DNA of 64,000 nt from Eubacteriaceae bacterium (lineage in GTDB: Bacteria; Bacillota; Clostridia; Oscillospirales; Acutalibacteraceae), in NCBI GenBank assembly GCA_021770095.1, contig JAETRQ010000014.1:1-64000 (forward strand), in the 5' to 3' direction. The translations under genes and the position numbers were made by a program. Below are positions 8,378 to 16,976 of this stretch, in pieces. The notes beneath the pieces were generated by a model that was not told the origin of the DNA, ran no database searches, and saw nothing but the letters and a program-made list of their open reading frames with translations. Position 1 is the stretch's first letter. Each line of letters begins with the position of its first letter.

Positions 8378-8446
8378 ATTATGTCTCATAGTAATAAGCA
8401 TTCAATATGTCTTGCAGAAAGTGGACTTCTATTGCAAAAAATGGCA
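8378..8446 (-). promoter_or_regulatory. Tandem LytTR-type box and promoter (site A)
   Basis: Left box TTGCAGAAAGTGGAC at 8412-8426 and right box TTGCAAAAAATGGC from 8432, 20 bp apart. In the minus direction a -35 TTGAAT (8400-8405) lies six bases after the boxes and a -10 CATAAT (8378-8383) 16 bp further. It drives the 7844-8308 gene. Confidence 0.75.
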
Positions 8447-8465
8447 TATCTCTCATAAGCGTCAA

Positions 8466-8501
8466 AAAGAGGATATTGTATCTTTACACAATACCCTCTT
8501 T
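8466..8501 (-). terminator. Terminator of the RiPP operon
   Basis: A 14-bp near-perfect stem (AAAGAGGATATTGT / ACAATACCCTCTTT) followed by a U-run in the minus direction. It lies 17 bases after the stop of the 8518-9159 gene and closes the operon that begins at the precursor gene. Confidence 0.8.
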
Positions 8502-8517
8502 ATTTAAATACCCTTAA

Positions 8518-9159
8518 TTACTTATACAAAATTTGATTATTATACGCCTTCTCCGCATCACTCTTTCTTAAAGCCTCTCTCATATCTTCCTCTTTTTGAA
8601 GCTTTTTATCCAATATCTCCTGCGATATACGCTTTGCAGCCTGCCGTTTTTCTAAATATTCTTCCAGCAGCTCTTTTTGCTTATCCTTTTTACTGTCACT
8701 TGTCTTTTTATAAAAACTATTTTTTGAACGTATGTCAAATTCCGAATCATAACCAACAGGCCATGAATCCGCCCGATAATCATTTAAAGAACTTCCAACC
8801 GTAATCATAACTGAACAATTTCTTGGGGCATATGAATCTCCCCAATCTCTCTGAACTAAATTTAAAATCTGCTGTTTATATTGCGGATCTTCTTTCATTT
8901 TTTTAAAAGCATCCTCTGATATATTAATCGCCATATTACTAACTGTCCGGTGATTATTTATTCTGGAAAGCTCATCATAAAATTCTTTTTTAAAAACTTC
9001 CAGTTCTTCTTCTGGTGTCATTTGTTCTGTTTTCTCAGTCTCGCTTATCTGTTTTGAAGATAATTCCTTTAAGAACACCTTCTCCTCGTTTTTCCTATTC
9101 CTTGTTTCTGTTACCATACTGCTTTCCCGCAAGTAATTGTTTTGAACCGTCAATGACAT
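8518..9159 (-). CDS. Leaderless hydrophilic protein, DUF6033-like
   Basis: 213-aa charged protein. It starts MSLTVQNNYL, directly after the TAA of the acyl-carrier-related gene, with an AAAGGAG site. A central block (RTVSNMAINISEDAFKKM, then NLVQRDWGDSYAPRN) looks conserved and resembles a Lachnospiraceae family I recall as DUF6033. The C-terminal third is a highly charged coiled coil (KELLEEYLEKRQAAKRI). No signal peptide or membrane segment is present. It is the last gene of the RiPP operon. A similar N-terminal style (a few hydrophobic residues, then Ser/Asn-rich) recurs in other leaderless proteins of this cargo. Function unknown. Confidence 0.8.
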   Translation of the reverse strand: MSLTVQNNYLRESSMVTETRNRKNEEKVFLKELSSKQISETEKTEQMTPEEELEVFKKEFYDELSRINNHRTVSNMAINISEDAFKKMKEDPQYKQQILNLVQRDWGDSYAPRNCSVMITVGSSLNDYRADSWPVGYDSEFDIRSKNSFYKKTSDSKKDKQKELLEEYLEKRQAAKRISQEILDKKLQKEEDMREALRKSDAEKAYNNQILYK

Positions 9160-9160
9160 A

Positions 9161-9427
9161 TTACAATTCTCCTTTCTGTGAGATAATTATTTCTACAATA
9201 TCATTAAAAGTATTAAATCTACGTTCCGCTATTGCTGCTTCAGGAACTTTTATTTTAAATGTATCCTCTACCACTTCCAAAAATGTTATCATTTGATACG
9301 GCTCGACTCCAAATCTCCCTGATAATATAGGATAATTTTTTGCTTCATCTGGTAAAGCATCTATATCTATCTTGAGTACCTCTTTTACAACCTTTGACAG
9401 CACACTACGCACTTGATTTTCCATCAT
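9161..9427 (-). CDS. Acyl carrier-related protein of a peptide maturation system
   Basis: 88-aa helical protein with the acyl-carrier-protein outline: ALPDEAKNYPILSGRFGVEPYQMITFLEVVEDTFKI. The position where true carriers have D-S-L with the phosphopantetheinylated serine reads SGRFG here, so it may not carry a prosthetic group. This combination matches the TIGR04067-type acyl-carrier-related protein that accompanies Cys-rich peptide (Clo7bot) maturation genes; that assignment is from memory of the family set. It is encoded between the TIGR04066-like protein and a hydrophilic partner. Start at 9427 or 9424, after TGGAGG. Confidence 0.8.
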   Translation of the reverse strand: MMENQVRSVLSKVVKEVLKIDIDALPDEAKNYPILSGRFGVEPYQMITFLEVVEDTFKIKVPEAAIAERRFNTFNDIVEIIISQKGEL

Positions 9428-9439
9428 TTAACCTCCAAA

Positions 9440-10543
9440 TTAAAGTGTTTCCATTTCAGCATTATCATTCAAACAATCAATAATGTACTGTCCCATAATT
9501 CCAACACTTGTTTCTGTAAATATTTTTTCTTGTTTATCGGTATCTGACTCTAACTTTATTCTCAAATCTTCTATATCAGATTGCTTCCGTGAAAAATATT
9601 CTATTGGTATGGATCGATTAACAGTAAAAACATCCTGCGCTGTACCGCTTATGTAAAAGCATTCTATATCTGTCATATATTTATATTTTACAATCTGTTT
9701 TATTTCTGTCACATACTTATCTGTAACATTATTTCCATATAAACACATGACTAAAAAATCTGGATTAACAGCATTTAAAATTTCAAATGCATGAATCCCA
9801 AAATAACCAACCTGAAATTTGCTTATAGGCATAATCCCTTCTGGAACTCCCAAAATAATTACTTCTGGTTTCTCCTTTTGCTCAATTTTCTTAATAAAAT
9901 GATTATACAAAATAATCTTTTGTTCCGAAGGAATATTAGTATCCATAAAGCCGGGAAACGTATATGTATTATTTAAAAATACACTATTTTTCCTTGAAGA
10001 AACCAAAACAACATGATACCCTTTTTCTTCCAAATACCTTTTGGTAGATAATTGTACCAAAAATTTATCTGTTTGCTCACCAACACCCGCTACACATATT
10101 ATCGGTGTATATATGTCATGTAAAACCATCGGGCTAATTTCTATATCGGATATTTCACTTGTTTTCATTACATCTATCATATTTCCTGAATAATCTTTTA
10201 CCAGTTCCGAAATTTTATTATATACAGTTTTCTGAACTGCTCTAGCAAGTAATATTTGTTTGTTATGCTTGAGCATATTTTCAATAACCTCATATAGTTG
10301 TCCATCTTGTAATTTATTTAAAGAATCTGTTATCCAAACTGCATCTATTCCTCGATAATCAACTTCCGATAATGTAGTCTGAACCATATAGCCACAAATG
10401 CTTTCTTTTCCCATTGCCCATCCATTAGGGGACAATAAAACTTGAATATTAATATTTTTTAGCATTGAGTTATGCTGCAAATATGGATACATTTCGTTAT
10501 CATAAGGAAATACTGCTACATTTAAAATTTTCTTACTATTCAA
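9440..10543 (-). CDS. Peptide maturation system protein, TIGR04066-like
   Basis: 367-aa cytoplasmic protein that begins at a TTG codon (10543) after AGGGGTG. It has alternating strand/helix segments such as ICVAGVGEQTDKFLVQLSTKRYLEEKGYHVVLVSSRKNS, resembling a P-loop-less nucleotide-binding or dethiobiotin-synthetase-like fold. The gene sits directly downstream of a SPASM radical-SAM maturase and upstream of an acyl-carrier-related protein, the arrangement known for the TIGR04066 family in clostridial Cys-rich peptide systems. Its biochemical role is not known to me; a part in substrate delivery or cofactor handling is inference. Confidence 0.75.
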   Translation of the reverse strand: MNSKKILNVAVFPYDNEMYPYLQHNSMLKNINIQVLLSPNGWAMGKESICGYMVQTTLSEVDYRGIDAVWITDSLNKLQDGQLYEVIENMLKHNKQILLARAVQKTVYNKISELVKDYSGNMIDVMKTSEISDIEISPMVLHDIYTPIICVAGVGEQTDKFLVQLSTKRYLEEKGYHVVLVSSRKNSVFLNNTYTFPGFMDTNIPSEQKIILYNHFIKKIEQKEKPEVIILGVPEGIMPISKFQVGYFGIHAFEILNAVNPDFLVMCLYGNNVTDKYVTEIKQIVKYKYMTDIECFYISGTAQDVFTVNRSIPIEYFSRKQSDIEDLRIKLESDTDKQEKIFTETSVGIMGQYIIDCLNDNAEMETL

Positions 10544-10560
10544 ATTTATTCACCCCTAAC

Positions 10561-11979
10561 TTAGTCAAAATGATACCCGTGTTCTCTTAATACACAATAT
10601 TCCTTTAACTGTATTTCACACGTCAGTTTTACTTTTTCGCAACGCTCCATGCGCTTCTGCGCCGATAATTCATCTCCATCTTCCATACCAGCAGCACACA
10701 GATTGCAAAAATCCCCTGCCCAACAAGTTTTGCACTTATTAGGTGTCAGTTGTGCAATATTCAGTAATTTGTGAACTTTTTCCATATCAAACCCAGTATC
10801 TAAATCACCTAAAACAAAAGCGTTGCAACTTTCATTAACACGTTCACAAGGATAAAATTTCTCATCTACGTTCACAAACAATCTTGTTGCCCCTGCAACA
10901 CAAGCACCCGATGGATGATATACATTGCCACGATTTCCTTTTGCAATAACTTTTTTATGTATATTCTCTTTCATTACTGCGATCTGGGCTTCCATCAACT
11001 TAGATACATATTTTCTATCTAATCGTCCTATCAAATACAAATATGCCTTAAACAACTCATATCTATAATTTGTATCAAAAAGTTCCGAGTAATGGATTTC
11101 ATTTTTTGAACTATTTTGATTTAATGTTGTGGCACCGACTATGGCAGAAGAAATAAAGTCATAAGTAAAAAAATTACTGCTACATTGAAAATCATTCTTT
11201 TCATCCAACACCGCATTAAAACTTATGTTTTCCATATAATCAGGATATTTTTCTTTTATATGGTCAAGTTTACCCATAATTACTTCAAAAGTTCCTTTAC
11301 CACTTTCTGCAAACACCCGACTATTGTCTTGAACATTTTGTGGTCCATCTAAACTAATGGTTAAATTTACGCCATTTTCATATAAAAAATCAACTATTTC
11401 ATCGGTAAGTAATGTTGCATTTGTAGTCATATTATACTTAACTTTCTTACCCTCAAAAACCTTATTAGAATAGTCGATAATCTCACGGATTAATTTTATC
11501 TCTAACAAAGGTTCTCCACCGTAAAAACTAATTAATCCATTCTCCAAATTACTATTATGTTTATGATAAAAATCAACAGCTTTTTTCGCTGTCTCGATTG
11601 ACATTCTCTTTTTAGTATGTACTCTATTTACATATGAGCCTGAATATACACAATATTTACATCTCAAATTACAATTCTGTGTTACTTGTAAAATTAGCTG
11701 ATGAACATTATTTTTCATATAATCTTCTATCTGATCTGCTGCTGCATGCTTTATTTCTATATTTGTATTACAACTTTTTAAAAATCCTTGCGCTTTTAAT
11801 TTTTCTACCTTTTTCATGGATACACTATCCATTTGTGAATAGGCAATTTCCTTTGCAATTATTTTCTCAAGAGTTTTATATAAATTTTCATCAATGCGAA
11901 TAATGGAAGTTGTATTAACATCAAATACATAATATGCTTCTACTGTTTCAAATAACTTTACAAATGGTATTTCGCTCAA
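10561..11979 (-). CDS. ccpM: SPASM radical-SAM peptide maturase (CcpM-like)
   Basis: 472-aa radical S-adenosylmethionine enzyme that probably installs cross-links, likely thioethers, on the Cys-rich precursor encoded just upstream. The CNLRCKYC cluster motif near residue 110 binds the SAM [4Fe-4S], and GGEPLLE follows. The C-terminal SPASM region has many Cys (GACVAGATRLF, YPCERVNESC, NKCKTCWAGDFCNLC) for auxiliary clusters. The frame is open from an ATG at 12000, but a perfect AAGGAGG lies inside that stretch seven bases before a TTG at 11979, so TTG is the likely start. A strong hairpin at 12001-12043 separates it from the precursor gene and may lower its expression relative to the substrate. 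Confidence 0.9.
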   Translation of the reverse strand: MSEIPFVKLFETVEAYYVFDVNTTSIIRIDENLYKTLEKIIAKEIAYSQMDSVSMKKVEKLKAQGFLKSCNTNIEIKHAAADQIEDYMKNNVHQLILQVTQNCNLRCKYCVYSGSYVNRVHTKKRMSIETAKKAVDFYHKHNSNLENGLISFYGGEPLLEIKLIREIIDYSNKVFEGKKVKYNMTTNATLLTDEIVDFLYENGVNLTISLDGPQNVQDNSRVFAESGKGTFEVIMGKLDHIKEKYPDYMENISFNAVLDEKNDFQCSSNFFTYDFISSAIVGATTLNQNSSKNEIHYSELFDTNYRYELFKAYLYLIGRLDRKYVSKLMEAQIAVMKENIHKKVIAKGNRGNVYHPSGACVAGATRLFVNVDEKFYPCERVNESCNAFVLGDLDTGFDMEKVHKLLNIAQLTPNKCKTCWAGDFCNLCAAGMEDGDELSAQKRMERCEKVKLTCEIQLKEYCVLREHGYHFD

Positions 11980-12000
11980 TTTTTCTGCCTCCTTGTACAT

Positions 12001-12043
12001 AGATACAGAAAGATATTAATACCAACAATATCTTTCTGTATCT
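12001..12043 (-). terminator. Perfect 17-bp hairpin between precursor and maturase genes
   Basis: AGATACAGAAAGATATT pairs perfectly with AATATCTTTCTGTATCT around a 9-base loop. No U-run follows, so it probably acts as an mRNA processing or stability barrier or a partial attenuator. That would favour abundant precursor message over maturase message. Confidence 0.65.
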
Positions 12044-12078
12044 AGTTGTAGCATCTGCGTTGTCCGCTAAGGACATCC

Positions 12079-12273
12079 TTAGAATGCCCATCTTCCCTGA
12101 ATTGCAGTGGTTAAACCTTTGGAATAATTCTGCAAATTAACAGTAGAAGATGCTGTCGATGCAGTGCAGTTGTAACACGGAATAGAAGCGCACTGTGAAT
12201 CGCAGCTACAAGAGAATGCTACTAATGTTCCATCCTGAACCTTAGCTTTCTTTCCTAATGTCTTTTTCATCAT
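12079..12273 (-). CDS. Cys-rich RiPP precursor peptide (Clo7bot-like)
   Basis: 64-aa peptide with AAAGGAGG before its ATG-ATG start. The basic leader MMKKTLGKKAKVQDGT is followed by AFSCSCDSQCASIPCYNC with five Cys (residues 22, 24, 28, 33, 36), then a Ser/Thr-rich and aromatic tail ending GRWAF. Such a peptide next to a SPASM radical-SAM enzyme, a TIGR04066-like protein and an acyl-carrier-related protein fits the Clo7bot precursor family, although only five Cys are present. It is probably processed by the subtilase and exported by the ABC protein encoded upstream. It has its own tandem-box promoter (site B), implying quorum-controlled expression. Confidence 0.88.
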   Translation of the reverse strand: MMKKTLGKKAKVQDGTLVAFSCSCDSQCASIPCYNCTASTASSTVNLQNYSKGLTTAIQGRWAF

Positions 12274-12334
12274 GTTTCCTCCTTTCCCCGAATATTTTAT
12301 AACAAGCCCTCAAAGATGACCTATTACAGATATT

Positions 12335-12404
12335 AATTTATCAAAAACAAAACAAATTTCAATCCCCCTTGCAGAAAGTGACCTTATTTTGCAGAAAACG
12401 GCAC
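12335..12404 (-). promoter_or_regulatory. Tandem LytTR-type box and promoter (site B)
   Basis: Boxes TTGCAGAAAGTGACC (from 12369) and TTGCAGAAAACGGC (from 12389), 20 bp apart. A -35 TTGAAA and a -10 TAAATT (12335-12340) follow in the minus direction with a 16-bp spacer. It drives the RiPP precursor operon. Confidence 0.8.
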
Positions 12405-12446
12405 AAAAACTTTTCAAACAAGCTTTGCTGTTATGAAAAGACTTTT
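12403..12446 (-). terminator. Terminator of the exporter/subtilase operon
   Basis: CTTTTCA/TGAAAAG stem followed by a U-run in the minus direction, just after the ABC transporter stop. It touches the right box of site B, so two operons are packed end to end. Confidence 0.6.
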
Positions 12447-12450
12447 AAAC

Positions 12451-14157
12451 TCAATCCGCTTTTTCCATCATAATATTTAATTCATCATTTTTTCCGATCA
12501 GCTCATCATATGTTCCTATACCATCAACCACTCCTTCTTTCAGCACAACAATTTGATCCACTTTACTCAATATCTCTTTTCTATGTGTTATCACTATCAC
12601 TGTTTTTTCTTTCAGTTTCGTATTCAGCAGTTTATTAATCTGCTTTTCTGAATAAGCATCCGTGTTTGAAGTGGCTTCATCAAATATAATAATCGGCTTA
12701 TCATACACCAATGCCCTTGCAAGGGCTATTTTCTGCTTCTGCCCGCCAGAGAGCATTGCCCCGTTCTGCCCTACCACATAATCCAGGGAAACCTCCTTTA
12801 TAAAATCTTCCAGTCCACTGTCCTTGCAGGCTTCCTCTATCACAGTATCGTCTATCTGTTTATACAGGCAGATGTTATTCCTTATTGTATCATTAAAAAG
12901 GTATATTTGCTGGCTAACCACAGATACCATGTCCCGATATTCTGACAATGACAGATCTGAAATATTCTCTGTTCCCAGTAATATCTTTCCATTTTCCGGC
13001 TCATACATTCTGATAAGAAGGTTGATGATTGTTGTCTTTCCCGAACCATTACGCCCGATTATAGCCGTCTTACTTCCTTTGGCAAACAAAATATCAATGC
13101 CCTTTAAAATGTATTTATCTTTTTCATATGCGAAAGAAACCTGTTTCATCTTCAAATCATTCAGACACAGATCTGCGGTCTTTTCGGTATCCGTTTCTTC
13201 CTCTAATTCCATAAAGGCGTAATATCTTTTCGTTGACGGAATAATCCCTGATAAAAGGTATCCTATATTAAGGATTGCAGAAATCGGTCCTGTAACATAT
13301 GCGCTGTATGTAATGAACGCAAATACGCTGCCCACCGAAAGCTGCAAATCAAACACCAGATTTGCGCCCAATATATATAACAGTGTAGAGAGAAGTTGTA
13401 CCATGATATTATCTATAATCATATTCCACTGGCTTAACATATTCATCTGTTTCTGTTTCTCAATAATGTTATTCTGATTATATGTAAATTCCTGATGCTT
13501 TTTATCAAAGATATGAAACAGCTTTACTTCCCGTACCCCTCCAACAGTATCCCCAAACCATCTCGCATATTCTTGATTCCTTTGTATAAACTCATCCATA
13601 ATCTGTTTTTGCTTCTTGGCAAAGTATTTCATTACAACGCATTTAATCGGTATAAACAACAACACTAATACCGTCATTTTGAAATCTATAATAAATAACC
13701 CGATTATGCCGCCTGCCATGCTGAACGCCTGTGTAACCACAAAGAAAACGCTGCTGTCAGCAATAGATGTCATTTGGTTAATATCTGTGTTGATATTATT
13801 CAGAGTCTCCGCATAATTAGTGTTATTGAAATAATTTATTCGTAGCTTCATAAGATGTGAGAAAGACTGTTCCGAAAGAAAATACTGTATCTTTGCTGAA
13901 ATGTCTACACGCTTTTTCTCCTTAATTATGTCTATAAGGGAATTTATCGTGTATATTACCATAGATGCCAAAACCAGCTCAATCAGCAATTTCTTATTGC
14001 CACCGATAAAACCATTATCCATGATCCGCTGGCTGATTAGCGGTACACAAAGATTTAATCCTGTAGAAATAAACAAGCAACAGACAATAGCAATTATAGT
14101 TTTTTTGTATCTGTTCAATAACAGAAGCAATCTCTTTACAGCCTCTTTATTATCCAT
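12451..14157 (-). CDS. ABC exporter for the Cys-rich peptide
   Basis: 568-aa half-transporter of the type I exporter family. Five to six hydrophobic segments (about residues 20-310) are followed by an ATP-binding domain with GRNGSGKTT (Walker A), LSGGQKQKIALARAL (signature) and IIIFDEATSNTD (Walker B). It has no N-terminal C39 peptidase domain, so leader removal is probably left to the adjacent subtilase. The start at 14157 has GGAGG six bases upstream and lies inside the end of the subtilase gene, suggesting coupled translation. Position beside the RiPP genes points to export of the mature peptide; this is inference. Confidence 0.9.
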   Translation of the reverse strand: MDNKEAVKRLLLLLNRYKKTIIAIVCCLFISTGLNLCVPLISQRIMDNGFIGGNKKLLIELVLASMVIYTINSLIDIIKEKKRVDISAKIQYFLSEQSFSHLMKLRINYFNNTNYAETLNNINTDINQMTSIADSSVFFVVTQAFSMAGGIIGLFIIDFKMTVLVLLFIPIKCVVMKYFAKKQKQIMDEFIQRNQEYARWFGDTVGGVREVKLFHIFDKKHQEFTYNQNNIIEKQKQMNMLSQWNMIIDNIMVQLLSTLLYILGANLVFDLQLSVGSVFAFITYSAYVTGPISAILNIGYLLSGIIPSTKRYYAFMELEEETDTEKTADLCLNDLKMKQVSFAYEKDKYILKGIDILFAKGSKTAIIGRNGSGKTTIINLLIRMYEPENGKILLGTENISDLSLSEYRDMVSVVSQQIYLFNDTIRNNICLYKQIDDTVIEEACKDSGLEDFIKEVSLDYVVGQNGAMLSGGQKQKIALARALVYDKPIIIFDEATSNTDAYSEKQINKLLNTKLKEKTVIVITHRKEILSKVDQIVVLKEGVVDGIGTYDELIGKNDELNIMMEKAD

Positions 14158-15592
14158 CTTCATCCTCCGTCAGCTTTTTTTCTATAATATGATATATTTC
14201 ATCAATCTCTTTCCTGTCAAGCAATCCTGATATTCTTTTCTCAGCCTTTTCATTTTCAAAAGAAAATCTAGCCAAAATATTTTCTCCCTCATTGCAAAGG
14301 TTAATCTCTACATCACAATCAGGATACACTTTCAAAAATTTCTCCTTATCGTCCAATGAAACACACCATATTACCAAATCACTTTGTTTATAAAACACCT
14401 GACTTTCTATAAAAGTTTTCCATGCCTCATAATCTGCCACAGGCTCCGGCATATATTCTAACCCATACAGTACACATTCAGGCTCCATTTTTATCGTGTA
14501 TGCATTGTAACCATCACGGGCAAATGCCCTTTTTAATTCAGTAAGTATGTAAAAACTGTCTATTGCAGCTTCGATTGCCAATATCACTACCGGAACCTCA
14601 AGACCATTTCCCTGATAATGATTGTTCAAAATCTGCTGCCGCCTAATTTCCCCGCTCCAAAAGAACCCCTGCACATCTATATTATAAATATCCTCTTTCC
14701 CAAGATATATTACATTCTTGTTTTTTATCTCAAGACTTTCCAAATCAGCCACAGAGCAAGCTATTACGGTATCGACTTCCTCTCGTATTTCGCTAAATTC
14801 TCCCGAAACCGTTTCAAAGTAATAATCTGCTCTGCTCGTTTTCTTCCTGCCTGTTACATAAGCCTTATAAACCCAGTCTGGTTCATACACTCCCCCAACC
14901 ATTTCTGTATGGCTTTGCTCTCTTGCATAGTCCTTCAATTTCTTTATGTCGAGCGTTTTATCTATGCTCAGCCTGTCTGCAATCAAAGCACATACATATG
15001 GTGCTGCATAACTGTTACTCAATGATGTTTTAATCTCTTTATCAAAAAATTTAACCATATGTTCAGACGGAACAATAGTATCAATCCCCATTTGCAAATA
15101 ATCTTCGGAATAACTTAAAGGACTGCCTGTTGTTGCCACACCGATTACATTCGTAAAACTAGCCGGATATGATACGAATCCTGAATTTGCCGTTGCTGCC
15201 ACAATAATCATTCCATTATATACATACTTATTGACCAATTTTTTAAGCTTCTCACACTCATTAAAATTCGTAGTTCCGAAACTCAGATTGACAACCCCTA
15301 TATTGTTCTGATAACACCATTCAAGGGCAGGTTCTATCTTTTCAATCCCGCCTTTCCCAGTTTTATCCAAAATTCGTACACTATCCAATATGCAGTGAGA
15401 ATTATATTTTTCAACAATCAATGCACAGAACGTCCCATGTTGAAAATCCGTAACCCGAATTTCGTTTTTATCTTCTATACACCTGTTGTTTTCATCTATA
15501 ACTATTTGCGCCTGTATTTTTTCTTTGCATATTAGATCTCTGTTTATTCCATTATCAATAATAGCTACTCTAACTTCTCTCAAATATCTCAT
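14150..15592 (-). CDS. S8 subtilisin-like peptidase of the RiPP island
   Basis: 480-aa subtilase. The catalytic triad is visible: Asp13 in AIIDNGI, His52 in QHGTFCAL and Ser194 in SNSYAAP, with oxyanion Asn136 in ATANSG. It begins directly with the catalytic domain, without signal peptide or propeptide, so it probably works inside the cell. The C-terminal half (about residues 240-480) contains DTVIACSVADLE and an ILAIEAAIDSFYILTELKRAF segment unlike typical subtilases; I do not recognise it. It is co-transcribed with the exporter from tandem-box site C. A role in removing the precursor leader before export is the natural reading. Confidence 0.88.
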   Translation of the reverse strand: MRYLREVRVAIIDNGINRDLICKEKIQAQIVIDENNRCIEDKNEIRVTDFQHGTFCALIVEKYNSHCILDSVRILDKTGKGGIEKIEPALEWCYQNNIGVVNLSFGTTNFNECEKLKKLVNKYVYNGMIIVAATANSGFVSYPASFTNVIGVATTGSPLSYSEDYLQMGIDTIVPSEHMVKFFDKEIKTSLSNSYAAPYVCALIADRLSIDKTLDIKKLKDYAREQSHTEMVGGVYEPDWVYKAYVTGRKKTSRADYYFETVSGEFSEIREEVDTVIACSVADLESLEIKNKNVIYLGKEDIYNIDVQGFFWSGEIRRQQILNNHYQGNGLEVPVVILAIEAAIDSFYILTELKRAFARDGYNAYTIKMEPECVLYGLEYMPEPVADYEAWKTFIESQVFYKQSDLVIWCVSLDDKEKFLKVYPDCDVEINLCNEGENILARFSFENEKAEKRISGLLDRKEIDEIYHIIEKKLTEDEDG

Positions 15593-15679
15593 CCCAATCC
15601 TTACATTACCTGATATTCTGCATATTGAGCTTTTAATACCACATTACATATCGCAAACGAGAATTATCCAGTAAAAAAT

Positions 15680-15750
15680 TTTATAACAAAAAATCCTAAA
15701 ATACAATTAGACTTGCAGAAAACGGTTCTCTATCGCAGAAAATGGACACT
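15680..15750 (-). promoter_or_regulatory. Tandem LytTR-type box and promoter (site C)
   Basis: Boxes TTGCAGAAAACGG (from 15713) and CGCAGAAAATGGAC (from 15734), 20 bp apart. A TTGTAT -35 and a TATAAA -10 follow in the minus direction. It drives the subtilase/ABC exporter operon. In this copy the order of the ACGG and ATGGAC variants is reversed compared with the other sites. Confidence 0.75.
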
Positions 15751-15794
15751 TTAAACCAATATATTTTCATTTTTACTCCATCTATAAACAGCAT

Positions 15795-15836
15795 AAAAAA
15801 TCAGTCCCGAACCATTATAGTTCAAAGACTGATTTG
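15795..15836 (-). terminator. Terminator of the 16438/15885 operon
   Basis: AAATCAGTC/GACTGATTT stem with a U-run in the minus direction, about 50 bases after the stop of the secreted-protein gene. Confidence 0.75.
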
Positions 15837-15884
15837 ATTTAATGTTATTCATACAAATGTGTATGTAGGGAATATTTAATTCTA

Positions 15885-16379
15885 CTATTCTAAAATATAA
15901 GTTATTATCATTTTAGGTCTTGAATATTTTGTACCCCCGATAAATGCTGAACCAAGACTCGGAGATGCAATATTGGTTCCTGTCATATACACAGACCATG
16001 TTCCGGCAGCTTTTTCCGCAATAAATAGATTTGTGGTAGTCACATTCCCCCTGCCCCAACCAACAGTATGCGTTTCCCCACTAGGGCAGGTTATTGTTAG
16101 GCTCTGTGCCAATATCGCTCCTTTTCCACCGATTACAGATGCATTGGAGCAATCAATTTTAACTTCTTTTACAATCGCATTATCCGGCAGACCGCTAAAA
16201 TTGAAAGTAACTGTATTGGAATCCCCTGTAACTCCCGGCATCAATGCAATCGACATATCTTTATTTGCCGACTTTGTTTCCGGGCTTGCTGCAAACGCTG
16301 TTACCTGTGAAGCAAATAACATTGTGAATACCAAAGCAACTGCAATTATTCTCTTTACTTTCTTCATTGACTTTACCAT
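15885..16379 (-). CDS. Secreted small beta-rich protein
   Basis: 164-aa exported protein. The start at 16379 (MVKSMKKVKR) is chosen for its nine-base spacing from AGGAGG. A signal peptide (basic start, hydrophobic core IIAVALVFTMLFASQVTAFA, likely cleavage after AFA) precedes a mature domain of alternating beta strands with LTITCPSGETHTVGWG and AAGTWSVYMTGTN. This pattern of a PSG turn and a GxWxxxxxG strand faintly recalls the P-domain of proprotein convertases, as in the protein at 39958-40425; low confidence. It forms an operon with the leaderless gene upstream, driven by site D. Function unknown. Confidence 0.8.
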   Translation of the reverse strand: MVKSMKKVKRIIAVALVFTMLFASQVTAFAASPETKSANKDMSIALMPGVTGDSNTVTFNFSGLPDNAIVKEVKIDCSNASVIGGKGAILAQSLTITCPSGETHTVGWGRGNVTTTNLFIAEKAAGTWSVYMTGTNIASPSLGSAFIGGTKYSRPKMIITYILE

Positions 16380-16437
16380 AATCATATTCCTCCTGTCTGT
16401 CAAATTCCCCTTATATACATTTGCTGAATTACATACT

Positions 16438-16875
16438 TTATGCTTTCATATCGAAATTACTTTGCACTACAACATTTTCATTTGTGATTTCCACATTTGT
16501 TCCAGTGTTCAGCGCCTTTCTTGCATCATGGTATGCCTCATAATATGCTGATTTTAACGCTGAATGTACTTCCGATTCTGCTTTTGCTTCTTGTATTTTT
16601 TTCATATCCCCCATATTTCCAGAACTCATTGATTGGTTGAACTTACCTATCAGTGCCGCCCGATTTGGTGCCACTTTAGCAACCTCTGATTTCCGCAAAT
16701 TCATAAACTCATTTCCCATATATACATTGTTTTTCGCATCTTTCTTAGCTAATTCAACAATCTTTTCTTTTAACGAATCTGTTAATTTCCACTTGTTCTT
16801 TTCAGCAGTTTTTTTAACACTACTGTTAGAACTGCCAGACACCTTTACCGCATTGATAGCATTTGATATATCCAT
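16438..16875 (-). CDS. Leaderless hydrophilic cargo protein
   Basis: 145-aa helical protein beginning MDISNAINAVKVSGSSNSSV, preceded by TGAGG. No signal peptide. The core TDSLKEKIVELAKKDAKNNVYMGNEF and a Tyr-rich segment (SAYYEAYHDARKAL) suggest a helical fold. I recall similar hypothetical proteins in Lachnospiraceae, but no function. It is first in a two-gene operon with a secreted protein, 66 bases behind the tandem-box promoter D. The pairing of a leaderless protein with a signal-peptide protein recurs in three more operons of this cargo. Confidence 0.8.
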   Translation of the reverse strand: MDISNAINAVKVSGSSNSSVKKTAEKNKWKLTDSLKEKIVELAKKDAKNNVYMGNEFMNLRKSEVAKVAPNRAALIGKFNQSMSSGNMGDMKKIQEAKAESEVHSALKSAYYEAYHDARKALNTGTNVEITNENVVVQSNFDMKA

Positions 16876-16905
16876 CTCTATTACCTCACATCAGAATTTG
16901 CTGTT

Positions 16906-16975
16906 AATATAAACGATTCTGAAAAGATTATCAATATCCTTTGCAGAAAATGGACTCTTTGAGCAGAAAACGGTC
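16906..16975 (-). promoter_or_regulatory. Tandem LytTR-type box and promoter (site D)
   Basis: Boxes TTGCAGAAAATGGAC (16941) and GAGCAGAAAACGGTC (16961), 20 bp apart. A TTGATA -35 and a TATATT -10 (16906-16911) follow with a 17-bp spacer. It drives 16875-15885. Confidence 0.8.
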
Positions 16976-16976
16976 A

